Assembly (NCBI RefSeq): GCF_002201515.1
Contig: NZ_CP021421.1
Span: 186,001-250,000, forward strand
DNA length: 64,000 nt
Source of the DNA: Muribaculum intestinale
Lineage (GTDB): Bacteria; Bacteroidota; Bacteroidia; Bacteroidales; Muribaculaceae
Reading direction: 5' to 3'
The translations under genes were made by a program, and so were the position numbers. The notes below the pieces were generated by a model. It was given only the letters and a program-made list of their open reading frames with translations. It made no database searches and was not told the DNA's origin. Positions 52,930-61,258 of the stretch are shown here, one piece after another; position 1 is the first letter of the stretch; the number at the start of each line of letters is the position of its first letter.

Positions 52930-54098
52930 GAGGCGTATATGATGTAAATGTAGCGTGCTGAGAGAATCATATCTGCCGCTATAAGAGGCCAGAAAGCCTC
53001 ATTTGCGGACTGGCCTGTGAACGGCCACAGCATACATAACAAAAATAATGCCACAAAGTTAACAATTTCATATAATAATACCAACCTGACGCATTTTTTT
53101 ATGTACACGCATGCCGGAACAATGAAGCAGAGCGGGTTAAGCCACACAATCAGCCAGTTGGGCGATGTGGCCTCATGGACTGATATGAACACGAGGAATG
53201 CGAGCAGACATCCTGCCAGGCCTGCCACTGACATAAATATGATGTCGACCCAACGGCTGACACGACGACGGCGTATGTCGGCAACGGCGCACAGGATCAC
53301 TCCGGCGAGTATGTAGAGCGACACTGCCATCGGGGTCAGAGGCCATGGCGTAGGACCCTGCGGGCCACCCGTGCCACGTCCGGCATATCTCACCGGAGAA
53401 TCCGCCACAAGTGATTGGCCGGCAATGCGTGCCGTAGGGAGCATGTCGATGAGCAGATGAGGGGCAAACGCCTTCTCATGCTCGCTTATCGGATAGTCTA
53501 TGCCACTGCCAAGGGCAAGGTCTATGCCGAACTGGTACCATGGATAGTTGCGGTGGTAGTGGCGCATGGCGTCGCGGAACGACCATCCGTCGGTATATCC
53601 CGGCGCCTGCATGGCCACAGTGTCGCCGACGGCATCCTCGACGAGCCCGAACAGACGCGTCGAGCAGTTGTCTTTCACATAATTATATCGGTACACCCGT
53701 TTATCGGGCATCAGGTTGCGGCTCAGCAGCTCGAGCAAAGCTGACGTCTCTCCGGCGTCAAGGGCAATCGGGTATTCGACCACTTCGCGTCCGTCGCGCA
53801 CGTAACTTTCGAGGAATATGCTGAAGGGATAAGCAGCCACCATGTAGTCGGTCTCCCCCTTGACGAAACGGTATATGAAGTTGGGCGAATCGAAATCGAA
53901 AATGCCATAGTTGACAGCCAGGTCGCGCCCGTCGGGGAGCACCACACGCATGGCGGCATGTCCCTCAAGCTCGTAGACATTGCTGCCAGGAGAACATATG
54001 ACGAAACTTACCCTTGCCGAGTCGCTAACCGCAGGAGCGGCAAAGACACAGCACAGGGCACAAAGGCAAAAAGATAAGGCTAAAAAAAATCTCTTCAT
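52902..54098 (-). CDS. DUF4105 (Lnb N-terminal-like) membrane protein
   Basis: 398 residues. After a signal peptide (MKRFFLALSFCLCALCCVFA) the DUF4105 domain shows VYELEGHAAMRVV (His47), DFDSPNFIYRFVKGETDYM and YRYNYVKDNCSTRLF (Cys near residue 147), the conserved His/Cys pair of the family, which is related to the lacto-N-biosidase N-terminal periplasmic domain. The C-terminal half has about five transmembrane helices, so the domain faces the periplasm. Function in Bacteroidales is unknown; a thiol-protease-like activity is possible. The end overlaps the PafA-like gene by 28 nt. Confidence 0.85.
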   Translation of the reverse strand: MKRFFLALSFCLCALCCVFAAPAVSDSARVSFVICSPGSNVYELEGHAAMRVVLPDGRDLAVNYGIFDFDSPNFIYRFVKGETDYMVAAYPFSIFLESYVRDGREVVEYPIALDAGETSALLELLSRNLMPDKRVYRYNYVKDNCSTRLFGLVEDAVGDTVAMQAPGYTDGWSFRDAMRHYHRNYPWYQFGIDLALGSGIDYPISEHEKAFAPHLLIDMLPTARIAGQSLVADSPVRYAGRGTGGPQGPTPWPLTPMAVSLYILAGVILCAVADIRRRRVSRWVDIIFMSVAGLAGCLLAFLVFISVHEATSPNWLIVWLNPLCFIVPACVYIKKCVRLVLLYEIVNFVALFLLCMLWPFTGQSANEAFWPLIAADMILSARYIYIIYASCAKKQIQA

Positions 54099-54121
54099 AT
54101 CACACTTTATCGCATATGCGG

Positions 54122-57100
54122 CTATAGAGCCTGCATGGCAAGAATTTGCTGAAGTATGGCCACGGCCTCCTCGACAGTGGGCACATCGGAAATGAGCATG
54201 CTGCGTTTCTCCCCCTTTTGGCGGAGCTGGGCGCGGCGCGGATTGGCCTGCAGGTAGCCCAGACAGCGTCCGAACATCGGCGACTGGTAGTAGGCGCGGT
54301 TGGTCTCGTCGACAAAATAGAGATACATGCGCCCCTGCTTTAGCATCACACGCTCTATGCCGAGGCTCTGTGCGAGGCGACGCAGACGCGGTATACGCAA
54401 CAGCTCGGCAGTAACGCGCGGAATCTTTCCGAAACGGTCCTCAAGGCGCAGACGGAACTGCTGCAGGTCGAGCTCGCGCTCTATGCCGTCGAGCTCCTTG
54501 TAGAGCGATATGCGCTCGCTCTCCTGCGGCACATATTCGGGCGGGAGCAGCAGTTCGAGGTCGCTCTCCACCGTACAGTCGGCCACGAACTCGTCGGCGG
54601 CATCCTTGCCGGGAGTGTCGGCAGGGTCGGAAAGCACGTCGGCGAACTCCTGTGTCTTGAGTTCGAGCACGGCCTCGCGCAATATGCGCTGGTAGGTCTC
54701 GTAGCCGAGGTCGGCGATGAATCCCGACTGCTCGGCCCCGAGGAGATTGCCCGCGCCACGGATATCGAGGTCCTGCATGGCGATATGTATGCCGCTGCCC
54801 AGTTCGCTGAAGCTCTCTATAGCCTGCAGACGGCGTCGCGCCACGGGAGTAAGCGGATTGCCGGCCGGCACAAACAGATAGCAGAACGCCTTGCGCGACG
54901 AGCGCCCTACCCTGCCTCGCAGCTGATGCAACTCACTGAGACCGAAGTTCTGGGCATTGTTGATGATGATGGTATTGACATTGGGCATGTCGATACCGCT
55001 CTCTATGATGGTTGTGGCGAGGAGCACGTCGTAGTCGTGGTTGGCGAAGTCGATAATCGCCTTCTCCAGTTTTTCGGGCGGCATCTGGCCGTGGGCCACG
55101 ATGGTGCGGGCGTCGGGCACAAGACGATGAATCATCTTCTCAAGCTCGTAGAGCCCCTCGATGCGGTGGTTGACGAAGAATACCTGGCCGCCGCGCGACA
55201 TCTCGAAATTTATGGCCTCGCTCACGGTATCGTCGCCCATGACGCTCACACCGGTGAGAATCGGATATCGGTTGGCCGGCGGAGTGTTGATGGCCGAGAG
55301 GTCGCGCGCGCCCATCAGGGAGAACTGCAGGGTGCGCGGTATGGGTGTAGCCGACATGGTGAGTGTGTCGACGTTTACTTTCAGCTGTTTCAGGCGCTCC
55401 TTCACGGCGACGCCGAATTTCTGTTCCTCGTCAACAATGAGCAGTCCGAGGTCCTTGAACTTCACCGACTTTCCGATGAGTTTGTGAGTGCCTATGAGGA
55501 TGTCGATTTTCCCTTCGGCAAGATCGGCGAGTATCTGGCGTGTCTCCTTGGCGGTACGTGCGCGCGACAGGTAGTCGACACGCACGGGAAAATCCTTGAG
55601 GCGCTCGGAGAATGTGTTGAAATGCTGATAGGCGAGCACGGTGGTAGGCACGAGCACAGCGGTCTGCTTGCCGTCGGTGGCTGCCTTGAATGCGGCACGG
55701 ATGGCAACCTCGGTCTTGCCGAAGCCAACGTCGCCACACACAAGACGGTCCATCGGACGCGGCGACTCCATATCGCGCTTTACAGCCTGTGTGGCAGTAA
55801 GCTGGTCGGGGGTGTCCTCGTAGATAAACGATGCCTCAAGCTCGTTTTGCAGATAGGAATCGGGTGAGAACGCAAAACCCTTCTCGTCCTTGCGGGCGGC
55901 ATAGAGCTTTATGAGGTCGCGTGCTATATCCTTGAGCTTGCTCTTGGTGCGCTCCTTCATCTTGCCCCAGGCTCCCGAGCCGAGACGGTTGATGCGCGGC
56001 TCGGCCCCCTCCTTGCCGCGATATTTCGACAGTTTGTGGAGAGAGTGAATACTTACCAGGAGTATGTCGTTGTTGAGATATACGAGCTTGATCATCTCCT
56101 GCATGCGCCCGTTGACCTCGGTGCGGATAAGGCCGCCGAATTTGCCCACGCCATGGTCGACGTGGACTATGTAGTCGCCTACCTCAATCTGGCCGAGTTC
56201 CTTGAGCGAGAGGGCCACCTTGCCTGAGCGAGCACGGTCGCTGCGCAGGCTGTACTTGTGGAAACGGTCGAATATCTGGTGGTCGGTAAATACGCAGATT
56301 TTTGTCTTATGGTCGACAAAGCCTTCGTGTACGGTCGATATTACGGGGGTGAACACTATGCCGCTGTCGCCTCGGTCGGCGAATATGGCGCGCAGACGTT
56401 CTATCTGCTTCTCGCTGTCGGAGAGCACATATATGGTGTAGCCGTCGGCAATGAAGCGCGAGAAGGAGTCGGAAATAAGGTCGAAGTTCTTATGATATAT
56501 CCCCTGGGGAGTGCAGCCGAAACGTATCACCGGCGCATCGGGGGCATCGCTGTCGGGGGTGATGTCGGCGGCCGAAGTGAAGCGCATCTGCCTCATGCCC
56601 GCAATCGCCGCGGCGAAAGAGTCGGGGTCGACAACCTGCCTGAGAGCGTCGGCGTCGCCTTCCTCGGCAATCGCGGCACTGGTGCTGAAAGTGTCGGCGG
56701 CCACGGCGCGTACTCGCTCAAGGGTAAACCTTACGTCGCGCGCCCAGACAATCGTGTCAGGGCCTACGAAGTCGAGCAGCGACACGGATGACGATGCAGC
56801 CCGGGGCGAAACATCGGCAGTGACCGAGATTTCAGAAAGCGAGCGCTCCGACAGCTGGGTCTCTACGTTGAATGTGCGTATCGTCTCTATCTCGTCGCCA
56901 AAAAAGTCGATGCGGAACGGCTGCTCCGAGCTGTAGCCGAATATGTCGAGGATAGAGCCTCGGATGGCGAAGGTGCCCGGCTCGTATACATAGTCGACCT
57001 CCTTGAATCCGTTGTCGCGGAGCCAGCGGGCGGTGTCGGTCAAATCGACCGAACCGTTTTTACGCAGGGTCATAGTGCTGCGTTCCACCACCCCCCGGTC

Positions 57101-57514
57101 GGCCACCTTCTCGGCAAGGGCCTCGGGATATGTCACCACATAGCGCAGGGCCGGGTCAACGGCCCATCGGTTAAGCACTTCGGTGCGCATAATCTGCGAA
57201 GGGGGGTCGACCTGCCCGTATTTTATGGCTCGCTTGTAGCCGCTGGGCATCATCAGCACGGCCTCTTCGCCGAGCACACGGGAGAGGTCGTGGTAAAGGT
57301 AGCCGGCATCGTCGAGCGAATCGCCGATTACAATCATCGGACTGCGGGGGGCATCCTTCCCGCAGGCAGCCACAGCCGCCATCACCATAGGGGCCGAGGA
57401 GCCGGCAAGTCCGCCGAGGCGGCATACACGTATCGAGGAGTCGTCAAGCGCGCTGTCGAGAGCCTTCCTCCGCGAGGGGGTAAGAATGCGCGCGCACAGC
57501 TGTTCGAGATCCAT
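54122..57514 (-). CDS. mfd: Transcription-repair coupling factor Mfd
   Basis: Displaces RNA polymerase stalled at DNA damage and recruits UvrA. 1130 residues, full length. Domains in order: UvrB-like N-terminus (to about 430, with VYEPGTFAIRGSILDIFGYS), RNA polymerase interaction domain (GDYIVHVDHGVGKFGGL), RecG-like helicase (VCGDVGFGKTEVAIRAAF Walker A, LLIVDEEQKFGV Walker B, LTMSATPIPRTLQFSLMGAR), second helicase half (LLATTIIESGIDMPNVNTII, QLRGRVGRSSRKAFCY) and TRCF C-terminus. The start codon immediately follows the ctpA stop on the same strand, so they are co-transcribed. Confidence 0.97.
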   Translation of the reverse strand: MDLEQLCARILTPSRRKALDSALDDSSIRVCRLGGLAGSSAPMVMAAVAACGKDAPRSPMIVIGDSLDDAGYLYHDLSRVLGEEAVLMMPSGYKRAIKYGQVDPPSQIMRTEVLNRWAVDPALRYVVTYPEALAEKVADRGVVERSTMTLRKNGSVDLTDTARWLRDNGFKEVDYVYEPGTFAIRGSILDIFGYSSEQPFRIDFFGDEIETIRTFNVETQLSERSLSEISVTADVSPRAASSSVSLLDFVGPDTIVWARDVRFTLERVRAVAADTFSTSAAIAEEGDADALRQVVDPDSFAAAIAGMRQMRFTSAADITPDSDAPDAPVIRFGCTPQGIYHKNFDLISDSFSRFIADGYTIYVLSDSEKQIERLRAIFADRGDSGIVFTPVISTVHEGFVDHKTKICVFTDHQIFDRFHKYSLRSDRARSGKVALSLKELGQIEVGDYIVHVDHGVGKFGGLIRTEVNGRMQEMIKLVYLNNDILLVSIHSLHKLSKYRGKEGAEPRINRLGSGAWGKMKERTKSKLKDIARDLIKLYAARKDEKGFAFSPDSYLQNELEASFIYEDTPDQLTATQAVKRDMESPRPMDRLVCGDVGFGKTEVAIRAAFKAATDGKQTAVLVPTTVLAYQHFNTFSERLKDFPVRVDYLSRARTAKETRQILADLAEGKIDILIGTHKLIGKSVKFKDLGLLIVDEEQKFGVAVKERLKQLKVNVDTLTMSATPIPRTLQFSLMGARDLSAINTPPANRYPILTGVSVMGDDTVSEAINFEMSRGGQVFFVNHRIEGLYELEKMIHRLVPDARTIVAHGQMPPEKLEKAIIDFANHDYDVLLATTIIESGIDMPNVNTIIINNAQNFGLSELHQLRGRVGRSSRKAFCYLFVPAGNPLTPVARRRLQAIESFSELGSGIHIAMQDLDIRGAGNLLGAEQSGFIADLGYETYQRILREAVLELKTQEFADVLSDPADTPGKDAADEFVADCTVESDLELLLPPEYVPQESERISLYKELDGIERELDLQQFRLRLEDRFGKIPRVTAELLRIPRLRRLAQSLGIERVMLKQGRMYLYFVDETNRAYYQSPMFGRCLGYLQANPRRAQLRQKGEKRSMLISDVPTVEEAVAILQQILAMQAL

Positions 57515-59221
57515 TTACTTCTTATCTTTAGCAGGCTTCACCGGAGCCAGTATCTCTTTATAACGCAAAGGATTGGAGAGAACGGCCGAGGCCGAGTCGA
57601 CAGCATTGTCGTGGCGCAGCGACTGGGCCACCTGACCGCGCTGATAGTAATAGCGCTTTACCAGTTCGGAGGCAAGGATATCGTCGATATCGCGTCGGTT
57701 GTTGTCGAGGTCGTGGCCGAGGTCGTGGCGCAGCAGACCTTCGAGGATATCAATCTGCTTGCGAGTGGAGTCGGTCATGTAGCCCTCGCTCTCGGCGACT
57801 TTGCGGAGATTCTGCACCATCTGCTCGCACACCTTGTCGTACTCAAACTTTGTCGGGTCGATAAAAGCCTTGAACTCGTTGAAGATAGTGTCGGTAACGT
57901 CAAACTGCTCTGGCGCGGGGATGGTGGGATGAGTGGCTGCATAGCGTGTGGCAAAGTCAAACGCCCAATGGTCGCTTACTATATTATATGTAAGACGGTT
58001 GATTTCGGGATACTCCACCTTGATGTCGGGGGTGATGCCGCCGCCGTCGCGCACGATGCGGCCATGCTGTGTGGCAAACTCGTTGGTAAGCGAGTCGGGA
58101 GTGCGCGCCACGGAGCCGTCGGGATTGCGGCGGGAGTAGTCGATGGCCTGGATAAGGCGTCCGCTGGGCAGATAGTATTTACCGGTAGTCACCTTGAACA
58201 TGCCGTCGTAAGGAATGGGGCGAGTGCCCTGCACCAGTCCTTTGCCGAAAGAACGACTGCCGATGATTACTGCACGGTCCATGTCCTGTAGCGCTCCGGC
58301 GGTGATTTCGGCCGCAGAGGCCGACGAGCCGTCGATGAGCACCACGATGGGCAGGTCGGTGTCGATAGGCGCCGACGTGGTCTTGTAGACCTTCTCGTTG
58401 AGAAGCCCCTTGCCGCGGGTGCGTATCACCTCGGTATTCTTCGGCACGAAATAGCTCACAATCTTCACGGCTGACTCAAGCAGTCCGCCGGGGTTGCCGC
58501 GCAGGTCGAGAATCAGCGACTTCATGGCCGGATTTTTCATCAGTTCAAGCAGTGCATTGCGCACGTCGGCCGCCGATTTGTCGGTAAACTGCGTGAGGTA
58601 GATATAGCCGGTGTTGTCGCTCACCATGCCGTAGTAGGGCACCGAGGGGAGCTGTATCTTGCTGCGCACGAGGTCGAACTTCAATATCGAGTCGGGGCCG
58701 TTGTAGGGGCGTTTGACCGTGATGGTCAACGGGGTGCCGGCCTCACCTTTCAGACGGTTGCTCACCTGGGAGTTGTGCCATGTGAGCACGGTGTCGGCAT
58801 CGATGGCCACAATAAGGTCGCCGGCCTTCAGCCCTGCTTTCTGCGATGGTGTGCCCTCGTAGGGCTCGGATATGAATATCCCCCTGCCGGGTATCTCGGT
58901 AATCACGGCGCCTATGCCGCCATACTCGCCCGAGGTCATCATGGCGAGGTCCTCCTGCTCGGAGGCGGGGTAATACTCGGTATACGGGTCAATGTCGTTG
59001 AGCATCGCCGCTATTGCGGTGTTAATCGACTTTTCGGCATCGATGGAGTCGACATAATTGGTCTGCAACTCCTTGAAAACGGATGTGAATATGTCGATGC
59101 TGCGTGAGATATCAGTCTTGGGGCTGCGTGTGTCGGCCGAAGCGGCTGTGATTACCAGTGCCACTCCCAGACATCCTGCTGCGAGCCTGTTGAAACGGTG
59201 ATTGCGTGGAGATAACTTCAT
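57515..59221 (-). CDS. ctpA: C-terminal processing peptidase, S41 family (CtpA-like)
   Basis: 568 residues from ATG 59221 (MKLSPRNHRF); an upstream TTG three codons earlier is unlikely. A signal anchor is followed by the S41 N-terminal helix region, a PDZ domain (about 95-170; GGIGAVITEIPGRGIFI, LKAGDLIVAIDADTVLTW) and the peptidase core. The catalytic Ser is in LIDGSSASAAEITAGAL and Lys in SRSFGKGLVQG. A C-terminal helical extension of about 170 residues follows. It acts in the periplasm on protein tails. Its stop and the mfd start are adjacent. Confidence 0.94.
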   Translation of the reverse strand: MKLSPRNHRFNRLAAGCLGVALVITAASADTRSPKTDISRSIDIFTSVFKELQTNYVDSIDAEKSINTAIAAMLNDIDPYTEYYPASEQEDLAMMTSGEYGGIGAVITEIPGRGIFISEPYEGTPSQKAGLKAGDLIVAIDADTVLTWHNSQVSNRLKGEAGTPLTITVKRPYNGPDSILKFDLVRSKIQLPSVPYYGMVSDNTGYIYLTQFTDKSAADVRNALLELMKNPAMKSLILDLRGNPGGLLESAVKIVSYFVPKNTEVIRTRGKGLLNEKVYKTTSAPIDTDLPIVVLIDGSSASAAEITAGALQDMDRAVIIGSRSFGKGLVQGTRPIPYDGMFKVTTGKYYLPSGRLIQAIDYSRRNPDGSVARTPDSLTNEFATQHGRIVRDGGGITPDIKVEYPEINRLTYNIVSDHWAFDFATRYAATHPTIPAPEQFDVTDTIFNEFKAFIDPTKFEYDKVCEQMVQNLRKVAESEGYMTDSTRKQIDILEGLLRHDLGHDLDNNRRDIDDILASELVKRYYYQRGQVAQSLRHDNAVDSASAVLSNPLRYKEILAPVKPAKDKK

Positions 59222-59578
59222 TCGAGGCAAAATTGAGGCGCTAAGTTACTTATTTTATTTCAGAGATTGCTCCCTATGCTATGATAATTATAACAATCAA
59301 TTCCTAATTTTGTCTAATTCCATTGAAAATATATCATGCTTAACATAGCTATAACGCACTCCGGTTCCACCAATATAGTGTACACACCGCAACAGTGAGT
59401 CTTCAATCAATAAATCCGTAATTAGATGGCGTTGGCTGTCATATCCCTATTGCAGAGCGATTGTCTTGCGATACGGAAAAACAAAGAAATCATGGCGCTA
59501 TTTATCGTTTTTTAATTGCAAAATTTCAGATTTAAGAATAAATAACTTACTTTTGCATCATCTAACCTAAGTTTTTTA
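59222..59578. other. Divergent intergenic region, 357 nt
   Basis: AT-rich spacer between ctpA and the beta-helix gene. It holds two plus-strand TAnnTTTG boxes: TAATTTTG at 59305-59312 and TACTTTTG at 59548-59555 (the better placed). A 20-codon ORF at 59336-59398 has no other support. I see no promoter box for ctpA and no structured RNA. Confidence 0.6.
59524..59555 (+). promoter_or_regulatory. Promoter of the beta-helix gene
   Basis: TTTC (59524-59527, one base off TTTG) and TACTTTTG (59548-59555) are 20 nt apart, the normal Bacteroidota spacing. The leader would be about 17-20 nt. Confidence 0.55.
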
Positions 59579-61099
59579 ATGATTATGAAAAAATCTATAC
59601 TCTTTCTTTATCTGGGAAGTTCATTAACAGCACTATCGGCCAACGATGTATATCAGACACCTAACACAGGCACTGTATATTCCTTTGCCGACCTTGCAAA
59701 GATTGAGGATTCGGGTGTGACACAACTCGACGACAATACATTCAGTCTGAGCAAGGATATCGATATACTTGACCAGGACGGTCTGGTGCTTGACAACAAT
59801 GCCACCCTGCGTATGGGAGCCGACATCCTCGTGAGAATGTATGGCGGCAATAATAATTTTGCGCCAGCCGATACAGCAACAATCATGCCCACCGAAGAGG
59901 GTATCAAACCCAAAGGGATACATTTCCTCGACACTTCCGTGCCTCAGACGGTGAAACATGTGCGCTTCGAGGGAGCCGGTCTGCGCCTGGGCGCCCCGGC
60001 AGGTGTAACGGTCGAGAGCTGCTCGTTTATCGAACACAATACCCGCATAGGCAATTATGCCATCGGATTTGTGGCGTCGAGCATCAACAACGCAGTGCGC
60101 AACTGCTACTTCTACCGCACGCATCTGTCGGCAATCGGCGCAGGCTCGAATCTGGCCGCCGGTGTAGTCATCGAGGACAATGTGTTTGAGGACTGCTCGA
60201 CCGACAACCGCAACTATCCCGTGATTAACGAGACTCCTGCGGCCGACAATGGTGCGATAATAATACGCCGAAATACCATCTATGGCGGAAAACGCACACT
60301 CCCCGGAGCAATATCCGTGTCAAACATGCTGTCCATGATAGGCAACCACCGGATTGAAATCGAGGATAACTATATGGACAACAGCCGATATGGCATAAAC
60401 ATCCTCGGCAACTACATGAACGTTAAAATCAAGGGTAACGAGATTATAAACTGCCATTATGAGACCAACGCCATGAACGGCGGCTCGGGCATTACCGTAA
60501 ATTCGACCTCCGACTCCAATCCTACATCCGTATACGTCGAGGGCAACACAATCGACGGTTGCCTCTGGGGAGCCACCATCATCGGAAAAACACGGGCCAA
60601 CTTCGGAAATAATGCCGACGCCTCTTCGTCAGACTACAATCCCGGCGGCAATGTGTTTGCCAACAACGGCAACTGCGGCAAGGCTCCGGCCGGCGCCGAG
60701 AATGCGTGGGACCCAGCTATACCCTACGATTTATACAACAACACGGCGCTTACCATCTATGCCCAAGGCAACACGTGGGGCGGCGCCGACCAGTCGGCCG
60801 AAGAGATTGAGAAAAGAATCTACCACAAGGCCGACAACAGCGCGCTCGGCGAAGTAGTATATCTACCTGCCGGCGGCGTAGCAGGCATTACCGAAATAGA
60901 AACTCCCGACTTCTCTATCAGCGTATCGGGCGCCGGCAGATTCTCTGTCAACGGTGTCGATGCCACTACTCCAGTCGTGGTCTACGACCTTAGCGGTATC
61001 CGCCTCTTCAACGGAACTGCAGGCCAAGAGATAACCACCAGCCATCGCGGAGCCGCGATAGTGACAGTCGTCGGTAAATCCGTGCGTATACTCCTATAA
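59579..61099 (+). CDS. Right-handed beta-helix protein with T9SS-type C-terminal sorting domain
   Basis: 506 residues; ATG at 59579 or two codons later at 59585. A signal peptide (MKKSILFLYLGSSLTALSA) is followed by repeated beta-helix rungs from about residue 115 to 420: VTVESCSFIEHNTRIGNYAI, GVVIEDNVFEDCSTD, IEIEDNYMDNSRYGINIL, VYVEGNTIDGCLWGATII, and IYAQGNTWGGADQSAEEIE. The last 70 residues are different: FSISVSGAGRFSVNGV, VVVYDLSGIRLFNG and GAAIVTVVGKSVRILL, the pattern of a type A sorting domain. So it is probably exported by SprA-type secretion and anchored at the surface. No catalytic motif is recognised; a carbohydrate-active or adhesive role is a guess. Confidence 0.85.
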   Translation: MIMKKSILFLYLGSSLTALSANDVYQTPNTGTVYSFADLAKIEDSGVTQLDDNTFSLSKDIDILDQDGLVLDNNATLRMGADILVRMYGGNNNFAPADTATIMPTEEGIKPKGIHFLDTSVPQTVKHVRFEGAGLRLGAPAGVTVESCSFIEHNTRIGNYAIGFVASSINNAVRNCYFYRTHLSAIGAGSNLAAGVVIEDNVFEDCSTDNRNYPVINETPAADNGAIIIRRNTIYGGKRTLPGAISVSNMLSMIGNHRIEIEDNYMDNSRYGINILGNYMNVKIKGNEIINCHYETNAMNGGSGITVNSTSDSNPTSVYVEGNTIDGCLWGATIIGKTRANFGNNADASSSDYNPGGNVFANNGNCGKAPAGAENAWDPAIPYDLYNNTALTIYAQGNTWGGADQSAEEIEKRIYHKADNSALGEVVYLPAGGVAGITEIETPDFSISVSGAGRFSVNGVDATTPVVVYDLSGIRLFNGTAGQEITTSHRGAAIVTVVGKSVRILL

Positions 61100-61123
61100 T
61101 ATTTGTTGCATTCATATAAGTAT

Positions 61124-61171
61124 AAACAGTAATCGGCCATACGGGCGAATCCGTATGGCCGATTACTGTTT
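61124..61171. terminator. Bidirectional terminator, perfect 21-bp inverted repeat
   Basis: 61124-61144 and 61151-61171 are exact inverted copies (AAACAGTAATCGGCCATACG and its complement) with a 6-nt loop. The 3' edge ends in TTTGCTTG on the plus strand. It lies 25 nt after the beta-helix stop and 88 nt before the convergent GH20 stop. Confidence 0.8.
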
Positions 61172-61258
61172 GCTTGTGACATGGGGGCGGAAGTCCTGAC
61201 TTAAAAAATTAGCAGGAGTGGAGGACGCGCCATATTATACACCAACCGGTGGAGGGGG

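Noticed and set aside
59336..59398. 20-codon ORF in the ctpA/beta-helix spacer
   Set aside because: Too short, not preceded by a clear promoter at a fitting distance and no recognisable product.
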